A stretch of 64,000 bases of DNA from Emydura subglobosa (lineage: Eukaryota > Chordata > Testudines > Chelidae): NCBI GenBank assembly GCA_007922225.1, contig ML680098.1, forward strand, positions 1,116,001 through 1,180,000, written 5' to 3'. Below are positions 47,481 to 58,436 of this stretch, one piece after another. A program made the position numbers and the translations under genes. Below the pieces are notes generated by a model. That model worked only from the letters and a program-made list of their open reading frames with translations, was not told the DNA's origin and made no database searches. Within the stretch, counting starts at the first letter, position 1; every line of letters starts with the position of its first letter.

Positions 47481-48042
47481 GGCTCCTCCCCCGCCCCACC
47501 CCCAACCTCCCACCCCCAAAAAACCCACCCAGTTTGTGTACAGGTTTAACTAAATCAGTTTAGAAGTTGAATTTGTGAAACTAGTACACCCTCCCTAGTG
47601 TGGACACTCATAAGGGTAAGAGAGCACAGCACAAAGTTACAGTGATTTAACGCAATAAGTTGAAAATCATACCTATGTGGTCAAGCAAGTGCAACGTTGT
47701 GTACAGCCAGGCCTAAGCGAAGGATTCACTTATCCATGGAAGTGAGGTTACATCGATGACAATTTATTAGGGATTGGAAAGCCTCCTGGTGTTGTGGGAG
47801 TCAGAAAATTCTTAGAATTTGAGTTTGTTTAGTTTTTCGTTTTGAGATTTGTACTATATATTCGATCTTAATTGAAACCACTGATTTCAAGAAAAGTTGA
47901 ATTTGAAAAATGTATTTCTTGAGACATGGAAGTTGTGGTATGCAAACAAAATTTTCTAGTTTAGATGTAATTTGTTTCCTTTCTCTAGGATCACCAGGAT
48001 AATTTAATAAAGGAGAACTGAGAGGAAGGAAGGTCCAATAGT
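47481..48042. other. Mostly unassigned, DNA-element fragment at 47525
   Basis: GTGTACAGGTTTAACTAAATC and CCTAGTGTGGACACTC (47535-47610) resemble the GTTTAAC-type MITE. The rest is AT-rich and unrecognised. Confidence 0.35.
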
Positions 48043-48205
48043 TGGCAATCAAGTCCCTGCTGTGCCATAGATGTCTGAGACACCTTGGGCGAGTCAATTA
48101 GCCCCTCAGTTCCCCATCTGTAATGTGGGGATAACAGCAGTTTCCCTATGTCACATGGGTTTTGAGAGGATAAAAAATAAAGATCATTTGGCACCCAGAC
48201 AACAG
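48043..48205 (+). repeat. MIR SINE fragment
   Basis: CACCTTGGGCGAGTCAATTAG, CCCCTCAGTTCCCCATCTG, then ATGTGGGGATAACAGCAG, then a GAGAGGATAAAAAATAAAGATC segment. This is the MIR core and 3' part without the 5' third. Confidence 0.75.
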
Positions 48206-48575
48206 TAATGGGAGCTTCAAAAATATCTAGGATAGAACAGCTTAGAAGTTGTTTTGACAGAGCCAAACAGATTCAAATCTTTAAGTTTCCAGTTCTAGAA
48301 CCCTACGTTTTCCAAGTACTACATTTGTCAGAATGGGTTCTCACATTCCTAAGTGAAATCCACAGAGCATTAAAAAAGTTTTCTTGGGATGTTCTTCTCT
48401 CCATGACTTGCTTCCACTATATTGGCTAAAGGAAAAAACAAAAAAAAATGTTCCCTGTGTATATGAAAATATAAGAAGGTGCCCAAAGAGAGAAAATTGA
48501 ACTGTTTCTTCCATCTGTCTTTGGCCTAAGTAACTTCATTGCTGGTGTGAGGGGAGGCACACATAACTGTTTATG

Positions 48576-48765
48576 TATGCAGTGTAGTTGTAGCCGCATT
48601 GGTCCCAGGATATTAGAAAGACAAGGTGGCTGACGTAATATCTGTTATTGGAGCAACTTCTTCCCAAGACCTGAAGAAGAGCTCCACATGGCTCTAAAGC
48701 TGGTCTCTCACCAACAGACATTGGTCCAATAAAAGACATTACCTCACCTGGTCTCTCTAATAGCG
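48576..48765 (+). mobile_element. Penelope-like tail with hammerhead-like core and inverted 5' copy (copy C)
   Basis: The right part reads CTGAAGA (48671-48677), a hairpin with GAGC/GCTC arms (48679-48682/48691-48694), TAAA (48695-48698) in the GAAA position, then CTCTCACCAACAGACATTGG and TCCAATAAAAGACATTACC. The left part (48576-48652) is the reverse complement of the 3' section of the same element, ending at a TCCAATAA word, so a roughly 40-bp imperfect inverted repeat (about 48611-48652/48724-48762) flanks the core. No protein frame is present. Confidence 0.6.
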
Positions 48766-48987
48766 GTTTACGGTTATAGCCTGGGAAATCCTCCTAGAAG
48801 GAATGAGCCAAACAACATGTCCTTGAAGACTGGGCTCAAAGGCATCTGATGAATAACTAAAGATGAAGGATGTCTACATCTGGGATACCTAAAGGGTGGA
48901 AAGACTCCTTAGGGTCAGGGGAGATGTGTTTTGAGGGGAATGCATCTGGATGCAGGACTTGAGGAGGAGAGCACTGACTTAATATTT
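48766..48987. other. Spacer, nothing recognised
   Basis: No repeat or exon is recognised. Confidence 0.3.
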
Positions 48988-49661
48988 AGGATCCTACCAA
49001 ATTCACGGCTGTGAAAAAACAAACATCACAGACCATGAAATCTGATCTCCCGTCTGAAATCTGGCTGGGGAGGGGCAGGGCTGGGGGCGCGTACCGTGCA
49101 CCAGGTTCCAGCTGCTAGCCCCAGCCTGGACTAGGGAGGAATGGGACTTCCTCTTCCCCCACACGGGCCGCTCCCGGAGCATGGTCAGACCTACCTCCAA
49201 GAACTTCCCCCAGGCTGCACGAAGCTCTGCAGCTGTTGGCTGGGAGCCCAGCTTCGAAGGAACCACAGAAGTGAAACTGTGGCTCCAGCTGTCAGTCCTT
49301 GACCCAGGCAAGGAGGCTGCTAATAAAACCCAGACATATGGTCATCCCTCCCCCCATACTCTGGGACACTCATTTCTGTGCTGCTGCTGGCTTTAGAGCT
49401 GGGTGCCTAGCCAGCAGCCATTGGTCTCTAGCTGCCTAGCTCTGAAGGCAGTGCCCCTGCCAGCAGCAGTGCAGAAATAAGGGTGGCAATCCCATGATCC
49501 CCCTACAATAGCCTTGTGACCCCACCCTTTTTTGGATTAGGACACCCACAGTTACGCCACAGTGAAATTTCAGATGTAATCTGAAACCATTAAATTGACT
49601 ATTTTTAAAATCCTATGACCATGAAGTTGACAAAAATTGACTGTGAATTTGGTAGAGCCCT
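48988..49661 (+). mobile_element. MITE with CTACCAAATTCAC terminal inverted repeats
   Basis: The left end is AGGATCCTACCAAATTCACG. The right end, inverted, is AGGGCTCTACCAAATTCACAG. The interior is GC-rich (CAGCAGCAGTGCAGAAATAAG, paired with an inverse GCTGCTGCTGG block at about 49380) and has no transposase. The family is well known to me from reptile repeats, hence inferred hAT-type. The frames at 49003-49311 (minus) and 49181-49396 (plus) lie inside the element and are not genes. Confidence 0.75.
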
Positions 49662-51054
49662 ATTGATATTCCTACATGTTTGAGGAAGGACCAGAGTCAC
49701 CTGACAAAGAAGACTGTGAAGTGATGAACATAAAGGGTATATTAAGGAAGGCTTTTTTGCTATAGTCTCAATCATTAAATCAATCAGCAGATTCATAAAG
49801 ATTGAACCCAAAACACCTCAAAAAATTGGGTTCTTTAAAATAGGTACCTGGTTCCAAGTTTTGCAAATAAGTGTCTTTAAATATATAAAAAGGAGCCAAA
49901 CCAAAACCTCACATTTGAATGCCAGCAATGTTTCATATCTGAATTCAAATTTTGCTGCTTCTGTCTAGTTAAATGACAATATAAGAAATCCACCACTGAG
50001 TTTTTTTGAAGTCATGGAGAATGGGGGAGAAGACAAAGAAACCAGGCCAAAAAGAGACTTGTTCTGGATAATTAATCCTTTCATATATTCATACAGCTCA
50101 CCAAGTCCTCCTTCAGGAAGCCAGCCTATTGGCCACCCAGAAACATGCAACAGAACAATTGGGGCTCAAGAAACCACTGCTCAAAGCAAACAATTCTGAG
50201 CTACCATCCTGTCTCTAACCTTCTCTTCCTGAGCAATGGGATAGAGAAGCTGGCAACGAAGTCTCTCCAACAACATCTCAGACCCACTCATGTTCTAAGT
50301 TTCTTCTAGTTTATCTTTATACCATATCCTAATTTGAAGGCTGCAGTGGTCATGCTTGGGACCACTATTTAGCCACAGATATAAAGCGAACATCCCTGTT
50401 AATCTTTCCACACCATTGGTCCATTGAAAGCACATGTGACTTACCCAATTGACCAGGCAGAATGAACAGAACTGTACTAAGCTGACTCACTCACTCCTCT
50501 TAGACCCCAGAGCATTGTGAAATGTAATTGTGGCTGAGAACACTTTTGTGCGGTGTGCAAGGCTCAGTATTGTCCCATCAACTCTATTGCCAGCCTCATG
50601 CAGAGGACACACTGCTTCTCTAAATCAAATGTAAACAGGTACTATCACCCAGCTCCTCAGGGAAAACAGCACTTCGATGAAGAGCAGATGATGAGAACTA
50701 AACCTAGGCATTTTCCCATTAAGACCTCCATCACCACTGAGGGCATCTGACCTCCCATCGACATGCTATCGAGTCTGAATCCTTTTGGACTCAAACCATG
50801 CTCTGGAAACTCAAAACAGTAACTCCCCAGAAATGACTTTCCCCACCTTGGAGCTGGTCACGAGCCACTGCTTCTTCCTCTCATACACTCACCTACACGC
50901 AGTGATCCACATATTTATCATATCCAGACTTGACCAGTGCACGAATGACAGCTGAGGTGAAAGAGGAAACCATGAAGACAGATCAGTTGGTTCCACATAT
51001 AGTAGCTCATCTACTAAGCAATAAAGGTTGAAGGAAATATGTCCCTTGCTCCAT
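49662..51054. other. Unassigned DNA, no gene seen
   Basis: No repeat family or exon is recognised. Short frames at 49965-50199 and 50553-50750 show no domain. Confidence 0.35.
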
Positions 51055-51175
51055 ATACCCTTGATCAGGTCACTAAAGTGGGGATATTTACTTACCTCAG
51101 AGGGATTCCTGGAGGCTTAATGCCTGTAAAGTGCTTTGAGATCTCTAGGTGACCAGCATTACAGTGCAGGAGTGA
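51055..51175 (+). repeat. MIR 3' fragment
   Basis: AAAGTGGGGATATTTACTTACC, then GTAAAGTGCTTTGAGATCTC, then GACCAGCATTA. This is the MIR 3' end. Confidence 0.6.
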
Positions 51176-51649
51176 AAACTAGTAGATCACCCGTGTTATT
51201 CATGCTGAATCTTTGACCCTTTTCGAATACATTCACCACTAGTTACAGTTCCATTTCATAGCATGCTCGGGGTGTGGTCAAAGTGGAAAGCTGTGGCACA
51301 GCTGCTGTACAATGGAGTTCCACAGGAAATAGGATCCGGTGCAGATGCCAGGATACCTGCCCACTGGGAGTGGGAATCCCAATACAAAGCACTGGCAATT
51401 GCTGGGCATTAAAACTAAATTCCAGCTGTGAAGACTAGCAAATCCACGTGCTGAGAAGGGCAATTCACATCTGGTGAATTGGTGCCAGAACAGCAAAGTC
51501 AGCCCACGCAAACCCCATGTGGGGCTACTGCTTTCCCTCCTATATGGGGGGGACCCCTTGTTTAACAAAACGGTCACAAGACTCCCATGCTAGTGAGAGT
51601 TTCAGACTGAACAAAATGCCGAGAGGATCCTAGCAGTCTGACAGTAAGG
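51176..51649. other. Unassigned DNA, no gene seen
   Basis: The minus-strand frame 51278-51577 has no recognisable domain. Confidence 0.3.
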
Positions 51650-51862
51650 GTGACCCAGTGGTTTCTGGCAACAGAGCTGGCAGCCAGGGGTGAATGAGTT
51701 CCAGTCCCAGCTTTGATCGTCACTCTCACGGCGGACATGGGAAAGTCCCTCTCTCTACCTCAGTGTCCCGTTGGTAAAATGGCAATCCTCCTCCTTTCTG
51801 TGAAGATTAAGTAGATCATCTTTGTGAAGCATTTTGAACATAAATAGCAGTACATACACTGA
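51650..51862 (+). repeat. MIR SINE, most of its length
   Basis: A B-box-like GTTCCAGTCCC at 51690, then GGGAAAGTCCCTCTCTCTAC and CTCAGTGTCCCGTTGGTAAAA, then AAGATTAAGTAGATCATC and GAAGCATTTTGAACATAAAT. Order and spacing are those of MIR. Confidence 0.7.
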
Positions 51863-52371
51863 AAAAAAAATCCAGTCTTGATTAAAGAGGCAAAGAAAAG
51901 GCTGTTTTATGCCTATGTTGTACAGAGGTTACATTGCTCCCTCCGAATTCTGGGCTTGGCCCAGCCCAAAACAACTCCAAGCATCCTCAGTAGCCGCTCT
52001 GAATTATAGCAGCCTTGCCCGGTCCTAGCCTTTGCTCCAGCCATCTCTCCTCCTGCTCCAGGTCCTCTCTGAAACTCTCACTAGAAGACCTGGCTATGCC
52101 AGCCTTACAGTGCAGGAACACCTGGACCTCATGTGCTGTTCCCGAGGGGACCAATCTTCCTCCTTTATGCTACCAGAGTGGCATACCGGGGCCACAGGGA
52201 GAGAGAACTGAGCCCATTCTATATATACACATACCTACATACGGAAAATGCATAATTATTAAAATCCAAAAATCATATGAAAATTTCCAATTCACATACC
52301 TCCATTTTTCAGTTAAAAACAGCCGTAGTAACTTTGGCAGCAGGAATCCGCAGAAGGAAGCGAAGGGGTCA
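51863..52371. other. Unassigned DNA, no gene seen
   Basis: The plus-strand frame 52015-52407 (130 residues) runs into the CR1 and has no recognisable domain. A short A run lies at 51862-51870. Confidence 0.35.
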
Positions 52372-53042
52372 ACAAAGCATGTGGACAAGGTGATCCATTG
52401 GATATAGTGTACTAAGCTTTTCAGAAAGATCTTGACAAGGTTCCTCACCAAAGGCTTTTGAGCAAAGTAAGCAGTCATGGTATGGGAGAGAAGGTGCTTC
52501 CCTGGAGCAGTAACTGGTTAAAAGATAGGAAACAAAGGGTAGGAATAAACGGACAATTTGCAGAATGGAAAGAGGTAAATAGTGGTGTCCCCCAGAGTCT
52601 GTACTGGGACCAGTACTGCTCAACACATTCATGTGGAAAAAGAGGTAACGAGTGAGGTGGCAAAATTTGCAGATGATACAAAACTACTCTAGATAGTGAA
52701 GTCCAAAGCAGACTATGAAGAGATACAAAGGGATCTCCCAAAATTGTGTGACTGGACAACAAAATGGCAGATGAAATTCAATGTTGATAAATGCAAAGTA
52801 ACGCATGTTGGAAAACATAATCCCGACTTTACATATAAAATGACAGGGTCTAAATTAGCTGTTCCCACTCAAGAAAGATCTTGGTGTCATTGTGTGGAGA
52901 GATCTCTGAAAACATCCACTCAATGTGCAGCAGCAGTCAAAAGCTAACAGAATGTTGGGACTCACTAGGAAATGGATAGATAAGACAGAAAATATCATGT
53001 TACCTCTTTATAAATCTATGGTACACTCACATTTTGAATACT

Positions 53043-53234
53043 AACAAATTTAATTAAAATAGGTAACATGTATGTTACCTATTTGCTGTATCATTTCTAC
53101 CAACTGCATCTGAGGAAGTGAGCTGAAGCTCACGAAAGCTTATGCCTGCTGTAATTAAATTTGTTAGTCTTTAAAGTGCTACAGAACTCTCGTTGTTTTT
53201 GCTGCATACAGACTAACACGGCTACCCCTCTGAA
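53043..53234 (+). mobile_element. Nested Penelope-like insertion with hammerhead-like core (copy A)
   Basis: Flanked by a 12-bp direct repeat ATTTTGAATACT (53031-53042 and 53235-53246), the target duplication from insertion into CR1 copy 3. The core is CTGAGGA (53110-53116), one unpaired A, a perfect 6-bp stem GTGAGC/GCTCAC (53118-53123/53128-53133) with TGAA loop, then GAAA (53134-53137) and GCTTATGCC. The 3' part ends ACAGACTAACACGGCTACCC. The first 14 bp plus ACT form a 17-bp perfect inverted repeat with 53152-53168. It contains no protein frame. Confidence 0.75.
53110..53145 (+). ncRNA. Hammerhead-ribozyme-like motif
   Basis: Conserved pieces in order: CTGAGGA, stem II of 6 perfect pairs closed by a TGAA loop, GAAA, then AGC-TTAT-GCC as a minimal stem III. 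In the canonical fold the A after GAA pairs with U before the cleavage base; here that U is C. An extra A (53117) lies between the CTGANGA box and stem II, as also in copies B and C. Self-cleavage is therefore doubtful for this copy. Hammerhead motifs are established for Penelope-like retroelements. Confidence 0.5.
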
Positions 53235-53862
53235 ATTTTGAATACTGTGTGCAGATCTAGTCCCCCCCATCTCAAAAAAGATGTATTGGAATCGGAAGAG
53301 GAACAGAAAAGGGCAACAGAAATGTTGAGGGATATGGAACAGCTTTCATAGGAGGAGAGATTAATAAGGCTGGAACTTTTTGGCTAGGAAAAGAGACAAC
53401 TAAGGGGGGGATACGATAAAGATCTATAAAATCCTGACTGGTATGGAGGAAGGAAATAAGGAAATGTTATTTACTCCTTCTCGTAACACAAGAAATATGA
53501 GTTGCCAAATTAAATTAATAGGCAGCAGGTTTAAAATAAACCAAGGGAAGTATTTCTTCACACAACGCACCGTCAACCTGTGGAACTCTTTGCCACAGGA
53601 TATTATGAAGGCCAAGACTATAACGGGGTTCCAAAAAAGAACTACATAAGTTCATGGAGGATAGGTCCATCAATGCCTTTTAGCCAGGATATGCAGAGAT
53701 TGCTGTTTGCCAGAAGCTGGGAATGACTGATGGGATGGATCACTGGATGATTACCAGTTCTAGTCATTCCCTCTGAAGCACCTGGCATTGGCCACTGTCA
53801 GAAGACAAGATACTGGGCTAGAGGGACCATTGGTCCGACCAGTATGGCTGTTCTTATGTTCT

Positions 53863-54844
53863 AACTGATAAGTTTTAACACACTCAGATGGCCATTCAGT
53901 TAATCTGTCATTCTACTCCAGGAAGTGATCGGTGGTAAGAGGGCTATTGCCTAAATAATGGATGCGTTTATCTCCTTGCACACAGAGTTTACACAGCCGA
54001 GTGCATTCAACTCAGACAAATTCTGTTTAGGGAGAAACAAAGCACAGCTGACCACAGGACGGAACAGAAGGTGGAAGGTAATGATGGAGAGAGGTATGAG
54101 AACGTCACCTTGGCTGATGCTAAATAAATAAAGCCATTTGCTCAATCTTTTTGAAAGAGGCCAGTGATGATCACACCTTTCATAATGTGAGGGGAAGAAA
54201 ACAAAACAACCTTTCCCTCCCCCTGCCAGGCAACAAACTTGGAAGAAAAGATAATGTTACATGGTAAAAGCAAAGCATTTGAGGGGAAATCAGTTCCCAG
54301 CTTCACAATACTTTGGCCTTCTAGGACACCTCCCATCCAAAGAGGTCAGAGCAGGCCCTGCAGCCAAACCTACAGATGCCCATCAATCATGCCAGTGCTT
54401 ACTGGCTCTGCCCCCTACTGGCTCAGCAGAGGGTAGGATGAGTTGCCCCATATAGCAAGAATTTGAACCCCTTGGGAAATCAGAACCTCTCTTTCTCTTG
54501 GCCCTCCCTGGGGTCCATTGTAGAAATCCTCTCCCCTTTTAATGTCAAACCTCCATCACTATTCTCCTAGCTCCCTCCCACCCGCCCTGCGGTTCTGGGC
54601 CTAGTCCATTTTCACCTCACATTACCTCCTTCTCCCCAGTCAGCAGGGTATAAGAAGTTGGGATACTATGAGATGTAGGAGGTTGCTCACTGAATCACAA
54701 ATCTTGCAGGCAGTCATGGTTTCACAAGAAAGTAAGATTTACTTGTCCCAACCCTGTGCCAGGGGAGTCAACTATGGTAACATCCCCTTTTGAAGCCAAG
54801 AAAATACAGTAACAAAGGCTGGTGAATAATTTTCCATCTACCAC
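53863..54844. other. Unassigned DNA, no gene seen
   Basis: No repeat family or exon is recognised. Frames at 54142-54336, 54239-54436 and 54261-54455 overlap in opposite or shifted registers and have no domain. Confidence 0.35.
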
Positions 54845-55042
54845 TTCCCCCCCCCCCCACTGAAACAATGGCTTTTTGTCAAAACAAATATCAGTTTCAT
54901 CAAACAAATGGGGTTTTCATTATAAAACAAAAATTTTAAAAAATATTGAACGAACCCCCAAGAAGTGTGGAAGAAATTTTAAGAAAATGAAAATTCAGTT
55001 TGTGGAAACTTTTCGTGGGGAAAATAGTATTTCCTTGACCTG
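54845..55042 (-). mobile_element. AAATTTT-rich non-autonomous DNA element
   Basis: The right end, inverted (55042 leftward), reads CCATTAGAGCAGGTCAAGG, similar to the AGAGCTAGTCAGG end at 62179. The interior is rich in AAAATTT words (CAAAAATTTTAAAAAATA, GAAAATGAAAATTC). A 12-C run (54847-54858) marks the left side. Confidence 0.45.
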
Positions 55043-55319
55043 CTCTAATGGTAAGCCCTGTTCCTATCTATCACCCTTACTCAACTTATCATTTTACTTC
55101 AGCAAGTGGATGCCATGAGATTACGTGACATTTTAATGGGATTTAAGTAAAAATTATATATATATATTTTGTGCAACTTCGCCAGAGTTTGGCCATTGTC
55201 CGTTCCAAGATTTATTCCATTAAAAAGTTCACCATTCATCCTCCCACTTCACCTTGCAGTTTATATACAGTGCATAATATATCACTCCTGTGTAGCAACA
55301 ATAGACATTTTACAGGAAA
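55043..55319. other. Spacer with (AT)n
   Basis: (AT)n at 55156-55168; otherwise nothing is recognised. Confidence 0.35.
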
Positions 55320-55745
55320 CTAATGGAGACTGTTATTAAGGAGCGTGTAGTACAACACTGGATAAAACTATAAACTATTGGGTCAAGGCAGCGTGGCTTC
55401 TTTGAGGGAAAGCTGTGCCCCTCTATACGCTAGAACACACTGAAAAAAGTAATAGAAGAGTTGACAACAGCAAGCCACGGGACATAATTTATGTGGATTT
55501 TCAAAAGGCTTTTGAGGAGTTCCCTCATAAAAGATTATTAAGGAAAATAAAAAAAACCATGGGGTCAGGTGCATTATTCTGTCCTGGTTTAAAATTTGAT
55601 TAAAGAAGTAAGAAATCAGGGGTACTGTGAATGGCTGCTTCACAGAGTGAAGAGAAACCAACAGTGGAATGGTCCAGGTACTACATTTATTTAATGATTT
55701 AGAATGGGAAGAGGACAGTGGGCTCATGAAATGCAGAGTTCTTGG
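55320..55745 (+). mobile_element. Old CR1 LINE fragment (reverse-transcriptase palm)
   Basis: The frame at 55415-55603 encodes IIYVDFQKAFEEFPHKRLL, the first catalytic-aspartate block of non-LTR reverse transcriptase. Upstream, TGGGTCAAGGCAGCGTGGCTTC corresponds to the Q-x-GF block. The downstream part (GGTCCAGGTACTACATTTATTTAATGATT) corresponds to the LFNIFINDL block. The 3' half of the element is missing. Confidence 0.8.
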
Positions 55746-58430
55746 AGGCAAGACTTCAGAGTAAAGCTAAGCAAGTTATTCCAATCCTACCAAATAATTT
55801 TGCCTATTTCAGTTTGCTGCTAGCTGTCCAGACAGTCGGATTTTCTCAAATATATTCATTGCTCAGATTATTTGCTGAGTAAGTTCCACAAGTGATTTTC
55901 AGTCTCTAAGTCACGTAGGAGCAGCACTTGGAAGGTACTGGTTATTCACAGTTACAGCTGTTTCATTGGCAATGCAAACCAAAGCCATTTGGTATTTTTC
56001 TAGATACATGAACAAACGGGGTTCCTGTGAATGTCACAAAATATTAACTGAAAGCAAATTTCAATCTGTTTTTTCCTCTCCAAAGAGTCTCAGCAAAACC
56101 CTAATTTGAATAGTAACGCTTATCCAGCTGACATAACATTTAGCCCATGCTGCCAGTCAAAACAGACATATCCTGCTGCACACTGCAAGATCACGTGCTG
56201 GGTCAGAATATACATCAGCTATGACTTGCTCACAGCAGGATACCAAGCAGGACAAAGGACCCCCTATACAGTCAGTAAAGATATTGATCAAGAATGTAGA
56301 TCGTGTTTATATAAACAAGAGCTGTTGTGAAAATGAAACAAATCCAATACTTTAGCAACACGCACCAGATCAATTATGACTGATTAGTTGGTTCTGTAGT
56401 ATTTGGAAATTGCATATTTGGACAAATGCCTCTGAGCTTGCAGGACAGGGTTACTGGTTCAAGTCCAGCCTATGTTCAGTGGCAACCTTAAGTCACGTTC
56501 TGTTGGCTATTTGTTGCTTCTTGAGAGACAAGGTCTCAAGTCATTTCCTAGTCCCCCTCTCTCCTAATACTTCCAATAAGGGCATCATATGTAATGTGGA
56601 CAAGGACTGAAGAGACATGAGAACTAAAGTGCCTATCTACCGCTGGCCCCTTCAGAACAGCAGTGAGACTTTTACTGACAACTGCTACATATTCTCTGTA
56701 GATAATCAGAGGAAAGCTGGTATCTCTTGAGACTCCTAACTTCACACATTTAAGTCCCCTGTTACAAATAGGAGTTGAAGCTGGTAATTTTACTCCGATA
56801 TATACTAATAAAATTTAGCAACTCATAAAACACTTTTCATCTGAGGATTTCAAAGTCAGCATTGTGATCAGAAGAGCACTTGGGTGTAAAAACGTGGGAG
56901 CACTTGTACCAAATCTTTCAGCAGCTGAGCATAAAGATTTGTAAAGTGAGAACTAGCCAATATATTAGGGGACATCAACAGCAGAACCAATGAAAAAATC
57001 CTCACTCCACAAACTAATCAACAGTACATGGTGGTTGGAGTCTGTGGATGCAAAGACATAGGTTCCAGTAGGCAAAAGGACTCAGAATTCCACCAGCATA
57101 TTTGGGAGAGTAAATCCAGTGTTTTCAGTAGCTAAAAGGTATGAGCTGTGGTTTGCATAGCAAACAGTGGCCTCATTCCTCAAGATGGAAGCTCTCCAGG
57201 TAGATACAGGAGGCCAGAAATGATTAGTGGCAGACCTAGAAGCCATCCTCTTTTTAGGAGATGGAAAGGCTTTTTAGCTCTGGGAATCTGTTACAGCCAA
57301 TTTATGGGGGGAAATGGGGGCTGTAGATATTCCAGGTGGAGATTCAGCAAAACAGTTTGTGAGCAAAACTCACCCCTTAGGCAAAGAAATTTTCAAATCT
57401 AACCAATATCCCACAAACATAATACCGACTTGAAGTCTAGCCTATACCTATAATGCAGGTGGTGGTCAAATAGGACAGTAACAGTAGAAGTTTTCATTGA
57501 AAAAATGTTGCAAGCTGAAAGTTGATTGTAAATTACTAACTTATGCGTAGAACACCAAGGCCTGGACAGACAGACACTTAAAAAAAACAAACACGCACAC
57601 GCAAACCCAGTGTATTCTAAACATCCAGAACCACTGTTTCAAAATATGGTTTTCATTACCTTCAGTCACAGATTGAGAATACATCAGTTTTAGATTATGT
57701 TTTTAATTAAATCGTTAAAAGAATTTTGCATCCCCAGGAAGGGCAGGAAACGCACTATTGGTGTTTACCACAAATATTCCACGTATAAACAGTCTGAACT
57801 TTCAAACATATCCCACCCCAACTGATTGGGTGCCAAATGATAGCAGCAACTAGCTTTAAAGTCCCTGCTTTGCAAAGTTGCTATTTCGCACTCTGAGTGT
57901 CACTTTTCAATGAAGTCTAAGCAGTGTGAAAAAGAAAGAAAGAACTTGTGTTGAGGCCTTTACAGTTCCCCAGTAGTGTCTGTCACTCAAATGCAGCCAG
58001 GCTTAATCCCAGCTCTGATAAACAAGGAAAACCATTCCTCTGCAGTCCATGATGAGAGGCAGGGCAAGGGGGAGGGTGAAAGAAAAACAACAGACTATGG
58101 TGTGTGCACCAAGATCTTTAATCAGGCCAAGGCAGCTAACTAGAAAAAAGAAAGCAAGGGGGGAGGGAGGGAAGAGGAGGAACTTGCACAAAACTAAAAC
58201 ATTATATGGATTATAAAGGGAATTTTTTTAACCATTTGCATTTTAGACGGCCCTCTAAAGAGGAGGAAAAAAAGCCAAAAGGGTAAATACATTTTCCAAA
58301 GTGGGTTAATCCCCAAGGATCCTTTATTGAAAATTGTTCTTGCATTTGACCAAAGCACTCTTTTACCCTCAGTGAAAAGCAACATTTGTCTACAGAAGGT
58401 ATTTCTAGAGCGTCCATCACCCCAGAGCCC
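55746..58430. other. Unassigned DNA, no gene seen
   Basis: A B-box match GGTTCAAGTCC at 56456-56466 is probably a decayed SINE; no A box or tRNA fold is supported. Short frames elsewhere show no domain. A CAACAGCAGAACC stretch at 56978 and G-rich patches at 58065 and 58158 are ordinary. Confidence 0.35.
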
Positions 58431-58436
58431 ATGTCA

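Larger units (their letters stand above)
52372..53862 (+). mobile_element. CR1 LINE with nested insertion (copy 3)
   Basis: A 5'-truncated CR1 beginning in ORF2 (GGATATAGTGTACTAAGC, the FQKAFD-to-palm region) and ending TATGGCTGTTCTTATGTTCT at 53862. It is split by a 192-bp insertion at 53043-53234 and resumes with AATACTGTGTGCAGATC. The frame is broken by a TAG at 52690-52692 (shared with copies 1 and 2) and by deletions around 52625-52640, where the usual AATAAATGATCTG is missing. Frames at 52458-52655, 52696-52947 and 53443-53649 are its remnants. Confidence 0.95.

Noticed and set aside
52015..52407. 130-residue plus-strand frame
   Set aside because: Its 3' end runs into CR1 copy 3 and no domain or splice site supports it.
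56404..56475. tRNA gene suggested by a B-box match GGTTCAAGTCC at 56456
   Set aside because: No A box at the right distance and no acceptor or anticodon stem could be paired; more likely a decayed SINE.
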